Positions 28,217 to 36,472 of a stretch of 64,000 nucleotides of DNA are shown in pieces. The notes under the pieces are model-generated. The model did no database searches and was not told the origin of the DNA. It saw only the letters and a list, made by a program, of their open reading frames with translations. The position numbers and the translations under genes were made by a program. Within the stretch, counting starts at the first letter, position 1. Each line of letters starts with the position of its first letter. The stretch is from Rhodospirillaceae bacterium (GTDB lineage Bacteria > Pseudomonadota > Alphaproteobacteria > Rhodospirillales > UBA2165): assembly GCA_947467145.1 (NCBI GenBank), contig CANIGJ010000011.1, forward strand, positions 44,503-108,502, given 5' to 3'.

Positions 28217-29128
28217 ATGGCGACGACAAATTCTGTGCCCTTTCACGAAATGGATGGCTGGATCTGGTACGACGGCAAGCTCGTACCGTGGCAAGACGCC
28301 AAGCTCCACGTCCTCACCCACGCGCTGCATTATGCCAGCTGCGTCTTCGAAGGTGAGCGCGTCTATGGCGGCCAGATTTTCAAGCTGCGTGAGCACACCA
28401 ATCGCCTGATCTATTCGGCCGATCTGCTCGGCTTTGAAATCCCGTGGACCGCCGATGAGATCGACGCGGCCTGCAAGGAAACCGCGAAGGCGAACAAGAT
28501 CGACGACGGCTATGTGCGCCCGGTCGCGTGGCGCGGCAGCGAACAGATGGGCGTGTCGGCGCCCGGCACCAAGATCCATCTCGCCATCGCGGTGTGGACC
28601 TGGCCGTCCTATTTCTCGCCCGAAGCGCGCACCAAGGGCATTTCCATGGTGACGTCGAAATGGCGCCGCCCGGCCCCCGATACGGCGCCGGTGCATGCCA
28701 AATGCTCGGGCCTGTACATGATCTGCACCTTGTCGAAGCACGAAGCCGAAGCCAAAGGCTACGACGACGCGCTGATGCTGGATTGGAAAGGCCGCGTGGC
28801 CGAAGCGACCGGCGCCAACATCTTCATGATGTTCGGCGACAACAAGGTGGTCACGCCGCCGACCGATTGCTTCCTCAACGGCATCACCCGCCAGACCGTG
28901 ATGGAACTGGCGAAGAAGCGCGGCTACGAAGTGGTCGAGCGTCACGTCGAAGTGGCCGAGCTCAAGAACGTCAAAGAAATCTTCGTGACCGGCACAGCGG
29001 CCGAGATCACCCCGGTCGGCAAGATCGACGACATGACCTTCACGCCAGGTGCGATCACCAAGGCGCTGATCGAGGATTATGATCGCCTCGTCGGCCGCGT
29101 GCCGGCGAAAGCCTCGGCGGCCGAATAA
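28217..29128 (+). CDS. ilvE: branched-chain amino acid aminotransferase
   Basis: The ATG at 28217 gives 303 residues. WIWYDGKLVPWQDAKLHV and LHYASCVFEGERVY are typical class IV aminotransferase segments, HAKCSGLY holds the PLP Lys, and GTAAEITPVGKIDD is the C-terminal phosphate-binding loop. It transfers amino groups between glutamate and valine, leucine or isoleucine. It is expressed from its own promoter and followed by a DUF1491 gene. Confidence 0.95.
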   Translation: MATTNSVPFHEMDGWIWYDGKLVPWQDAKLHVLTHALHYASCVFEGERVYGGQIFKLREHTNRLIYSADLLGFEIPWTADEIDAACKETAKANKIDDGYVRPVAWRGSEQMGVSAPGTKIHLAIAVWTWPSYFSPEARTKGISMVTSKWRRPAPDTAPVHAKCSGLYMICTLSKHEAEAKGYDDALMLDWKGRVAEATGANIFMMFGDNKVVTPPTDCFLNGITRQTVMELAKKRGYEVVERHVEVAELKNVKEIFVTGTAAEITPVGKIDDMTFTPGAITKALIEDYDRLVGRVPAKASAAE

Positions 29129-29144
29129 TACGGAAGGCCGCCGC

Positions 29145-29492
29145 ATGGCGGTCGATCGCCTCAAGACACGGATCTGGGTTCAGGCCCAGATCCGGCTTTG
29201 CGACATCAACAATCTGCCTGCCTATATCGTCAACCGCGGCGACCCCGACGCCGGCGCGGTGATCCTGCGTCTCAACCGCTTGGACGGCACCAGCCATCTG
29301 TTCAACCAGGCGCGTCAGGCCGATGGCGAAGCCGCCTGGTCCAAGGCGTCGGGCAGCGATGCCGAGAGCCGCATGAGCGATGCCGACGCGCTCGCCTATA
29401 TCGAACGCCAGCGCAAATACGATCCCGACCTGTGGGTCCTCGAAATCGAGGACCCCGAGCGGCGCTATACCCTCGACGCCAAGATCGTGTAA
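29145..29492 (+). CDS. DUF1491 family protein
   Basis: The 115-residue product from 29145 begins MAVDRLKTRIWVQAQIRLCD and ends RRYTLDAKIV, which matches the alphaproteobacterial DUF1491 family; the frame upstream to 29079 overlaps ilvE. No catalytic motif is visible. It follows ilvE by 16 bases and is probably cotranscribed. Confidence 0.85.
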   Translation: MAVDRLKTRIWVQAQIRLCDINNLPAYIVNRGDPDAGAVILRLNRLDGTSHLFNQARQADGEAAWSKASGSDAESRMSDADALAYIERQRKYDPDLWVLEIEDPERRYTLDAKIV

Positions 29493-29519
29493 CGTAAGCG
29501 CTCCGGACAGGAGCGTTCC

Positions 29520-30341
29520 ATGTTGATGTTGCGTATCGTCCCGGCGGTTCTGGCGTTCTTCATGCTTGTCGGCCCAGTGGCGGCCCAGCAGAGCGCCAAT
29601 CGCATCGCCTGCGGCCAGGGCATGGTCGAGAACCAATCGCCCATACTGAAACGCGCCGCCATCCAGCGCGTTGCCGCGGCCGATCTGGTGCCGATCAGAT
29701 TCATCGGCCACGCGACCTTCACCATCCGTTCGCCGCAAGGCGTCAACATCGTCACCGATTACAACGACTATTACCGCGCCGACGTGCGCCCCGACATCGC
29801 GACGATGAACACCCAGCGCGGCAATCACAGCACGTACCGGATCGAGCCCGGCGTCGCGCATGCGCTATACGGCTGGGACCAAGGCAGCGGCATTCCATAC
29901 CACGACGTCACCTTCAAGGATGTACGCGTCTATAGCGAGCCCACCAACATCTTTCCGCAGGGCAACCGCAATTCCAACGAAACGGCGATCTTCGTGATCC
30001 AGGTCGGCGGCATGTGCATCGCGCATCTCGGCCACACCGCGCATATCCTGGACGACGATCTCGTGCGCCGGCTCGGCACCATCGACATCGCCATGGCGCC
30101 CGTCGATCGCACGGTGACGCAAAGCTACGAAGAGACGTTCCACAATCTCAAGCTGCTCAAGCCGCGCATCGTCATCCCGATGCACGATATCGGCTGGACG
30201 ACGCAGCAATTCGTCGTCGAAGCGCAGCGCTATTACCCGATCCGCAAGGATCTCGGCGACACCATCCAGGTCAGCCGCGATCTGTTGCCACGCGAGACCG
30301 AGGTTTGGATCCTGCAGCCGCGCCGCGGCGGTTCGTACTGA
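29520..30341 (+). CDS. exported MBL-fold-like protein, degenerate metal motif
   Basis: The 273-residue product begins with a signal peptide (MLMLRIVPAVLAFFMLVGP and VAAQQ). The body resembles UlaG-like metallo-hydrolases: IRFIGHATFTI, VTDYNDYY, HLGHTAH and VIPMHDIG. However, where the family has HxHxDH this protein reads NTQRGNHSTY, so the metal site is at best partial. A paralogue of the same length starts two bases downstream. Confidence 0.78.
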   Translation: MLMLRIVPAVLAFFMLVGPVAAQQSANRIACGQGMVENQSPILKRAAIQRVAAADLVPIRFIGHATFTIRSPQGVNIVTDYNDYYRADVRPDIATMNTQRGNHSTYRIEPGVAHALYGWDQGSGIPYHDVTFKDVRVYSEPTNIFPQGNRNSNETAIFVIQVGGMCIAHLGHTAHILDDDLVRRLGTIDIAMAPVDRTVTQSYEETFHNLKLLKPRIVIPMHDIGWTTQQFVVEAQRYYPIRKDLGDTIQVSRDLLPRETEVWILQPRRGGSY

Positions 30342-30342
30342 G

Positions 30343-31164
30343 ATGCCGCTTGTCCGCTGGCTGATCGCCGCCGCCCTTACCTTCGTCGCGTTCGGTGTTA
30401 TGCCGGTCGCGGCACAAGACGCCAACGCGCCGGTGCCCTGCGGCCTCGGCATGGTCGAAGGACCAGTCAACCCAATCCAGCGCGCCAGCTTTCGCACGGC
30501 GGCGGCCGCACCGGCGGGCCAGCTCCGCATCACCTTCGTCGGCCATGCGACCTTCTTATTGGAAACGCCGGAAGGCGCGTCCGTCGCCACCGATTGGAAC
30601 GGCACGAACCTGCCGCGTTATGCACCCGATATCGCGACGATGAACAATTTCCACATCACGCATTATTCGGACTTTCCCGATCCGGCGATCAAACATGTAC
30701 TGCGCGGCTGGAAGCCCGGCGGGATCGCGCGCCACGACATCAAGGTGAAGGATCTGCGCGTCTATAGCGTGCCGACCAATATCCAGACCTATGCCGGACA
30801 ACAGACCAACGGCAATTCGATCTTCGTCTTCGATACGGTCAATCTGTGCCTCGCGCATCTCAGCCATCTGCATCACGATCTGACGCGCGAGGAAGCCTCG
30901 CGCCTGGGGCGCATCGATGTGCTGTTCGTGCCCATCGACGGCTTTGTCAGCATGAGCCACGACGAGGTGATGAGCGTGATCGACATGATCAAGCCGCGCC
31001 TGGTCATCGTCATGCATTGGGATCTGTTCGGCGGCCCGCGCGCATTCCTGTCGCGCGCGCAGGGCATCTATCCGGTCAAAGTGCACGATTCGAACGTCTA
31101 CACGCTTGGCCGCGAGATGCTGCCGACAGATACGGAAATCCTGCTGATGAAGCAGGGCCCATGA
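30343..31164 (+). CDS. exported MBL-fold-like hydrolase, paralogue
   Basis: Also 273 residues and clearly a sister of the preceding gene. A signal peptide (LIAAALTFVAFGVMPVAAQD) precedes the MBL-like body. Here the metal segment is NNFHITHYSD, closer to a functional HxHxDH-like motif, with HLSHLHHD and VIVMHWD supplying further His/Asp residues. The pair is a tandem duplication with diverging metal sites. Confidence 0.8.
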   Translation: MPLVRWLIAAALTFVAFGVMPVAAQDANAPVPCGLGMVEGPVNPIQRASFRTAAAAPAGQLRITFVGHATFLLETPEGASVATDWNGTNLPRYAPDIATMNNFHITHYSDFPDPAIKHVLRGWKPGGIARHDIKVKDLRVYSVPTNIQTYAGQQTNGNSIFVFDTVNLCLAHLSHLHHDLTREEASRLGRIDVLFVPIDGFVSMSHDEVMSVIDMIKPRLVIVMHWDLFGGPRAFLSRAQGIYPVKVHDSNVYTLGREMLPTDTEILLMKQGP

Positions 31165-31165
31165 T

Positions 31166-31987
31166 TTAGAGTTTTGGCCCCGGTTCTTCGATCGCGCGTC
31201 CGCTGAGATGATCGGTGATCGCGTCGTAGGCGCTGTCGACATCGTCGACCATCGTGAACAGCTTCATATCTTCCGGATCGATGACGCCGTATTTGATGAG
31301 GGCATCGAAGTTCATCACCTCTTTCCAGTAACTGGCGCCGTACAGCACCAGCTTCAGCGGCTTCTTGATCTTGCCCGTCTGCAATAGGGTCGCGACCTCG
31401 AACAATTCGTCGATGGTGCCGAAGCCGCCCGGGAAGATCACAATCGCCTTGGCGAGATACGCAAACCACAGCTTCCGCATGAAGAAGTAGTGGAAGTTAA
31501 ACGCGAGGTGATGGGTGATGTAGGGATTCTCGTGCTGTTCGAACGGCAGCGCGATGTTGAGCCCGATATTGAGCCCGCGCGCTTCCGATGCACCGCGGTT
31601 CGCTGCTTCCATAATGCCGGGTCCACCACCCGAACAGACGACGAAACGCCGCCCGCCGCCGTCTTCGCCCAAACCCTTGGACCAATCGGTCAGCCGGTGC
31701 GCGAGTTCGCGCGCCTCCTCATAAAAACGTGACATGAACAAAGCGCGCTCGGCGGCAGGCAGGCCGATGCCGCTTTCTTTCGCGACCGCGAGCCCTTTTT
31801 CCGCGATCTCGCGCGGCGCAATGCGCGCCGAGCCGAAGAAAACGATGGTGTCCTTGATGCCAAACCGCTCAAACCGCGCTTCCGGCTCGATATATTCAGC
31901 CAAGATGCGCAGTTGGCGCGCCTCGCGCGATTGGATAAATTCCGGGTCGTCGTAAGCCCTAGTCGGGCGACGGGGCGTGTGAGCCAT
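31166..31987 (-). CDS. TIGR00730 Rossmann-fold (LOG family) protein
   Basis: A 273-residue member of the Lonely Guy/lysine-decarboxylase-like family. GGGPGIMEAANRGA and the PGGFGTIDELFE phosphoribohydrolase motif are present. Proven members cleave nucleoside 5'-monophosphates, as in cytokinin activation. The bacterial substrate is usually unknown. It converges on the MBL paralogue with one base between stops. Confidence 0.9.
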   Translation of the reverse strand: MAHTPRRPTRAYDDPEFIQSREARQLRILAEYIEPEARFERFGIKDTIVFFGSARIAPREIAEKGLAVAKESGIGLPAAERALFMSRFYEEARELAHRLTDWSKGLGEDGGGRRFVVCSGGGPGIMEAANRGASEARGLNIGLNIALPFEQHENPYITHHLAFNFHYFFMRKLWFAYLAKAIVIFPGGFGTIDELFEVATLLQTGKIKKPLKLVLYGASYWKEVMNFDALIKYGVIDPEDMKLFTMVDDVDSAYDAITDHLSGRAIEEPGPKL

Positions 31988-32093
31988 GCAGAAACCTATA
32001 CAAATTAATATGTTAGAGGGAATAGAATGACATCGACTGTCTTGGCGAACTAGAGCGTAACCGGCACGGCCATATCACAGAACGGATATTTGC

Positions 32094-33311
32094 ATGCTCG
32101 CGGCGCCGATCCCAACGAATGAACGTGAGCGTGTCGGTAAACTTCGCTCATATAACATTCTCGACACTTTACCCGAAGAATCCTTCGACCGCGTGACGCG
32201 TCTCGCGGCCGATATCCTCGATGTGCCCATCGCCCTGGTTTCGCTGGTCGATTCCGAACGGCAATGGTTCAAATCCAAGGTCGGACTCGACGCCGACGAG
32301 ACCAGCCGCGAAATATCCTTCTGCGGCCACGCCATCATGGGCGACGATCTGTTCGTGATCGAGGACGCGACGAAAGATGCGCGTTTCGCCGACAACCCGT
32401 TGGTCACCGCCGGACTCAATATCCGCTTTTACGCCGGCGCACCGCTGCAAACGCCGGATGGATTGAACATCGGCACGCTGTGCGCCATCGACGACAAACC
32501 GCGCCAATTGAATCAGCGTCAGCGCCGATTGTTGCTCGACCTGTCGCACGTTATCGTCGATGAAATGGAGCTGCGCGTCGCGCTCAAGGAATCGATGAAT
32601 GCGGTGGCGAACGAAGCCAACGAGCGCGCGCTGCAGAACGATTTCGTCAGCGCCGTCACGCATGAATTGCGCACACCGCTGACCTCGATCCAAGGATCGC
32701 TGAAATTGATCGATGCGGGTGCGTTCGGCGCGGTGACCGATCCGCTGAAACAGGCCCTGGATATTGCATCGCGCAATGCCGCAACCCTGCTGAGCCTGAT
32801 CAACGATCTGTTGGATTTCCAGCAGCTTGGCGCCGGCATGATGGAATTCAATTTTCAGGCCGTCAGCCTGGAACGCCTGGTGCACGAAACCTGCGAGAAC
32901 ATGGCGGGCTTCGCCGCGCGCAAGGATATCGCCATCGACGCCATGGTCGAGGACGACGCCGTCTTCCTCGCCGATGCGGCGCGCCTCACTCAGGTCATCA
33001 GCAATGTCCTGTCGAACGCGGTGAAGTTTTCGCCCACCGGCGGGCGCATCAGCGTCATCGCCAAACGCACCAACACTTCCGTTAGCATCGCCTTTACCGA
33101 TCGCGGACCCGGCATTCCGGTAGAATTTCGCGGCAAGGTGTTCGAGAAATTCGCGCGCGCGCGCGGTCAGACGACGGGGTCGGGAACCGGCCTTGGCCTC
33201 GCCATCAGCAAGATCATCGTCGAGGCGCATCGCGGCACGATCGGGTTCGAGACCTCGGCCCAGGGAACGACGTTCCAGGTCGAGATACCGCTGCGCCAAT
33301 CTTTAACCTGA
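32094..33311 (+). CDS. GAF-domain sensor histidine kinase
   Basis: The 405-residue protein has an N-terminal GAF domain (about 25-160; FCGHAIMGDDLFVIEDA), HisKA with FVSAVTHELRTPLTSIQGS, and a HATPase_c domain with NVLSNAVKFSP, DRGPGIP and GTGLGLAIS. No membrane helix is visible, so it is a cytosolic kinase. There is no adjacent response regulator, so it is an orphan. The AGCGGATATTTGC sequence precedes the start. Confidence 0.92.
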   Translation: MLAAPIPTNERERVGKLRSYNILDTLPEESFDRVTRLAADILDVPIALVSLVDSERQWFKSKVGLDADETSREISFCGHAIMGDDLFVIEDATKDARFADNPLVTAGLNIRFYAGAPLQTPDGLNIGTLCAIDDKPRQLNQRQRRLLLDLSHVIVDEMELRVALKESMNAVANEANERALQNDFVSAVTHELRTPLTSIQGSLKLIDAGAFGAVTDPLKQALDIASRNAATLLSLINDLLDFQQLGAGMMEFNFQAVSLERLVHETCENMAGFAARKDIAIDAMVEDDAVFLADAARLTQVISNVLSNAVKFSPTGGRISVIAKRTNTSVSIAFTDRGPGIPVEFRGKVFEKFARARGQTTGSGTGLGLAISKIIVEAHRGTIGFETSAQGTTFQVEIPLRQSLT

Positions 33312-33317
33312 GACGGA

Positions 33318-33776
33318 TCAGTCTTTCTTAGACCAGCGTGCGGCGGCGGCATCGTCGGCTTCGCGCGCATCGACCCATTTGCCGCCGTCGGCGGTTTCCT
33401 CGTTCTTCCAGAACGGCGCTTTGGTTTTCAGCCAATCGACCAGGAATTCGCAGGCCTCGAACGCGGCCTGACGATGGCGCGACGCCGTGACGACCAGCAC
33501 GATGTTATCGCCGGGCTCCAGGCGGCCGTAGCGATGCACGATCAAGGATGCCGAGATCGGCCAGCGTTCAAGCGCCTCCGCCTCGATACGGCTCAATTCT
33601 TTTTCCGTCATGCCGGGATAATGTTCGAGGGTCATGGCACCGATGGCGTCAGCCCCCGTGCCGCCGCGCACGATGCCGACGAAGGACGCGATCCCGCCGA
33701 CGTCGTTGCCTGCTTTGCCGATGGCGGCGATCTCGACCCCGATATCGAAATCCTCGCGCTGAACCCGCACTGTCAT
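33318..33776 (-). CDS. moaE: molybdopterin synthase catalytic subunit MoaE
   Basis: The 152-residue product has the MoaE features ASFVGIVRG and TLEHYPGMTEKELSRIE, with RYGRLEPGDNIVLVV and the PFWKNE Lys region. It adds sulfur from MoaD to cPMP. It overlaps moaD by four bases and is last in the uvrC-to-moaE run. Confidence 0.95.
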   Translation of the reverse strand: MTVRVQREDFDIGVEIAAIGKAGNDVGGIASFVGIVRGGTGADAIGAMTLEHYPGMTEKELSRIEAEALERWPISASLIVHRYGRLEPGDNIVLVVTASRHRQAAFEACEFLVDWLKTKAPFWKNEETADGGKWVDAREADDAAAARWSKKD

Positions 33777-34030
33777 CGCGAACCTCCGGTCACCGGCGGG
33801 AAGAACGCGACCTCGTCGCCGTCGGCGACGGGATAATCGAGTTTCACATGCTCCTGATTGACGGCGATGCGGACAGCGCGGAGATCGGCAAGCGCATGAA
33901 TATAATTGTCGCCGCGTTTCTGGAGCCAGACGATCAGATCGCCCACCTTCGCAACACTCGGCGGCAGGGATATTTCTTCTTCCGCGTGGCCGATCTTCTC
34001 GCGGATCGAGGCGAAATAGAGAATCTTCAT
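33773..34030 (-). CDS. moaD: molybdopterin synthase sulfur carrier MoaD
   Basis: The 85-residue product from the ATG at 34030 is the ubiquitin-like sulfur carrier. It begins MKILYFASIREKIG. The usual C-terminal Gly-Gly end is altered: it reads VTGGSR, so GG is followed by two residues, an unusual tail. It overlaps both moeA and moaE by four bases. Confidence 0.9.
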   Translation of the reverse strand: MKILYFASIREKIGHAEEEISLPPSVAKVGDLIVWLQKRGDNYIHALADLRAVRIAVNQEHVKLDYPVADGDEVAFFPPVTGGSR

Positions 34031-35304
34031 TCCATCAACTCGGCATAAGGCAGGAAATCGACCAGATCGCCGCGCGCGACGCCCGCGACATCTTCCGCCA
34101 ATTCGATCAAACCGTCCGTCTCGACCATGGATGACAGAATACCCGATCCGTCGTCGGAAAACTTCTCCACCGTCACGCCGTCCGGCGTCGGCACGAGATG
34201 CGCGCGCAGCCATTCGCGCCGCCCGATCTTTTTGGCGAAATCGAACCCGGCGCGCACGCGGAACGCGGCCGGTTTTTTCACGTTTGCCCCGGCCAGACGC
34301 GACAAGACCGGGCGCGCGATCATCAAGAACATGACGATCACCGCGACCGGATTGCCCGGCAGGCCGATGAACGCCGCCGCATGCGCATGCGTATTGACGT
34401 GACCGAGCGCCACGACGCGGCCCGGCTTGGTCGCCAGGTTCCAGAAATGAATAGCGCCAAGCTGCGCCACGGCTTCGCGCACACGATCTTCGCCGCCGAG
34501 CGCCACCCCGCCCGAGGTGAGCAGAAGGTCGTGTTCCAAGGCGGCTGCCGCGAGGGCCGCGTGAATCATCGCCGCATTGTCGGGCAGGATGCCGAGGTCG
34601 GTCACCGCGCAGCCCAACCGATCCAGCAAGGCCATCAAGGTATAGCGATTGATATCGAAGATACTGCCGGCGGATGGCGCATCGCCGGGTTCACGCAGCT
34701 CGTCGCCGGTCGAGAAGACCGCCACACGCAGACGGCGATAGACTGCGATCTCAGCTTGGCCGAGCGAAGCGATCATGCCGACATCCTGCGGACGCAGGCG
34801 CTGGCCGACCCGCAGAACCGTTTCGCCGCGCTTTACGTCCTCGCCGGCGCGACGGATATGCGCGCCGCGCGTGATGCCTGGGCGGATCACGATCTGCCCG
34901 TCTTCGATTCCGGCATCTTCCGCCATGACGACGGTATCGGGCCCAGCCGGCAGCGGCGCACCCGTGAATATCTGCGCCGCATGGCCGCGCGGAATGGGAT
35001 CGGTATGCGGATGACCGGCCGCGATGCGCGGCCCCGGCACCAGCGCGGTTTTATCGCTAGCACTCAGATCGTCGAAATAGACCGCATAACCGTCCATAGC
35101 CGAATTGTCGTGCGGCGGGATATCGCGATCCGCGATCACATCGGCCGCCAGAATGCGCCCGAGCGCGTTGCGCACGGCAACAGGTTCGATGCCGACAACG
35201 CTCGCCAGCCGGGCGTCGAATTGGGCAAGCGCCTCGACGATCGTGCGGCGTTCCTGGCCGGTGCGGAAACAATCGTTGAAATCGACGGAGCCAGGCATGG
35301 GCAT
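34027..35304 (-). CDS. moeA: molybdopterin molybdotransferase MoeA
   Basis: From the ATG at 35304 the product has 425 residues. The MoeA landmarks are ADRDIPPHDNSAMDGYAV, PAGPDTVVMAED and GDELREPGD with SGGVALGGEDRV. It inserts molybdate into molybdopterin-AMP. The start overlaps the mobB stop as TGATG, so translation is coupled. A seven-residue longer start at 35325 is possible. Confidence 0.95.
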   Translation of the reverse strand: MPMPGSVDFNDCFRTGQERRTIVEALAQFDARLASVVGIEPVAVRNALGRILAADVIADRDIPPHDNSAMDGYAVYFDDLSASDKTALVPGPRIAAGHPHTDPIPRGHAAQIFTGAPLPAGPDTVVMAEDAGIEDGQIVIRPGITRGAHIRRAGEDVKRGETVLRVGQRLRPQDVGMIASLGQAEIAVYRRLRVAVFSTGDELREPGDAPSAGSIFDINRYTLMALLDRLGCAVTDLGILPDNAAMIHAALAAAALEHDLLLTSGGVALGGEDRVREAVAQLGAIHFWNLATKPGRVVALGHVNTHAHAAAFIGLPGNPVAVIVMFLMIARPVLSRLAGANVKKPAAFRVRAGFDFAKKIGRREWLRAHLVPTPDGVTVEKFSDDGSGILSSMVETDGLIELAEDVAGVARGDLVDFLPYAELME

Positions 35305-35807
35305 CAGGCCGCCATCAACCGGCAACGCCGCATGATGAAATCGGCGATGGCCGCGATGTCGGACAGATCAAAAAGCGGCACGCTCAATCCGCTCAGTTTT
35401 GTGTCGCTGGCGACGGCGACGATGTGCGGATCGCCCGGTTGCAGCAAAGGCTTGCCGACGCCAGGCCGATGGACTTCGAGCTTGGGGTGCGCTTCCCACT
35501 TGAACCCTTCAACCAGCAACAGATCGACCGGACTCATGCGCGCGATCAACTCATCGAGGCTGGGTTCCGCATCGCCCTTCAGTTCGTGCATCAGCGCCCA
35601 GCGCTTGGCCGACGAAATCAAGACCTCGCGCGCACCCACCGCGCGATGCTCGTAGGAATCCTTGCCAGGTTGATCAATATCGAAATCGTGATGCGCGTGC
35701 TTCATCGACGAAACCGACAAGCCACGACCGATCAAAGTCGGGATCAAACTCTTCAAAAGCGTCGTCTTGCCGCTGCCGCTCCAGCCCGCGATGCCGAAGA
35801 CCTGCAT
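35304..35807 (-). CDS. mobB: molybdopterin-guanine dinucleotide biosynthesis protein MobB
   Basis: The 167-residue product from 35807 begins MQVFGIAGWSGSGKTTLLKS, a Walker A GTPase of the MobB family, followed by the KHAHHDFDIDQPGKDSYEH segment. MobB assists attachment of GMP to the molybdenum cofactor. A second ATG at 35822 (MSAER...), overlapping pgsA, is an alternative start; neither has a strong ribosome site. It sits between pgsA and moeA. Confidence 0.9.
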   Translation of the reverse strand: MQVFGIAGWSGSGKTTLLKSLIPTLIGRGLSVSSMKHAHHDFDIDQPGKDSYEHRAVGAREVLISSAKRWALMHELKGDAEPSLDELIARMSPVDLLLVEGFKWEAHPKLEVHRPGVGKPLLQPGDPHIVAVASDTKLSGLSVPLFDLSDIAAIADFIMRRCRLMAA

Positions 35808-35811
35808 TCGT

Positions 35812-36450
35812 TCAGCGGACATCGGTCGTCGCGGGTGTCCGCGACGCTCCGGCATGTTCTTGGCTGCGCGCAGCGGCGGCATCGCTGTCCATGCGGTCCA
35901 CGTGATGCAAGCCGACACGCAGATAATCGTAGCCGGTGACAAGCGTCAGGATGGCGGCGATCCACAAGCCCCAAACACCGACCTCGGTCGTCGACAGCGG
36001 GCCGAAGTCCGGCCCGGCCGTTCCGACCAGCAGGAAGCCCAGCGCCAACATCTGCACCGTGGTTTTCCATTGGGCGAGTTTGCTGACCGGCACGCGGACC
36101 TGCGCGGTCGCGAGAAACTCGCGCAGACCCGAGACCAGGATTTCGCGGCACAGGATGACGACGGCGGGCAGTACGGCGACGCCGGGAATACGGCTCGTCG
36201 CCACCAGCATCAAGAGCAGCGCCGCCACCAGCAGCTTGTCAGCTACAGGATCGAGGAAGCGGCCCACCGCCGACTGCTGGCTCCAGGCGCGCGCGACGTA
36301 ACCATCAAAGAAATCGGTGATGCAGGCGGCCGCATAAATCCCGAAGCCGATCCAGTTGCCCAGCGGCCCCTCGATATAAAAGGCGCCTATTACCAGCGGA
36401 ATGGCGGCGATACGTGAGAGCGTCAATAAGTTGGCGAGATTGGTGAGCAT
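35812..36450 (-). CDS. pgsA: CDP-diacylglycerol-glycerol-3-phosphate 3-phosphatidyltransferase
   Basis: The 212-residue polytopic protein has the CDP-alcohol phosphotransferase motif D-x2-D-G-x2-A-R spread over ACITDFFDGYVAR and GRFLDPVADKLL. It commits to phosphatidylglycerol synthesis. The C-terminal tail is longer and hydrophilic. It lies 22 bases downstream of uvrC, a conserved alphaproteobacterial pair. Confidence 0.95.
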   Translation of the reverse strand: MLTNLANLLTLSRIAAIPLVIGAFYIEGPLGNWIGFGIYAAACITDFFDGYVARAWSQQSAVGRFLDPVADKLLVAALLLMLVATSRIPGVAVLPAVVILCREILVSGLREFLATAQVRVPVSKLAQWKTTVQMLALGFLLVGTAGPDFGPLSTTEVGVWGLWIAAILTLVTGYDYLRVGLHHVDRMDSDAAAARSQEHAGASRTPATTDVR

Positions 36451-36472
36451 GCTGCTTTATATATGTTTGCGA

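Noticed and set aside
34198..35655. 485-codon plus-strand frame over moeA and mobB
   Set aside because: Opposite strand of moeA and mobB, which are unmistakable; no recognisable domain.
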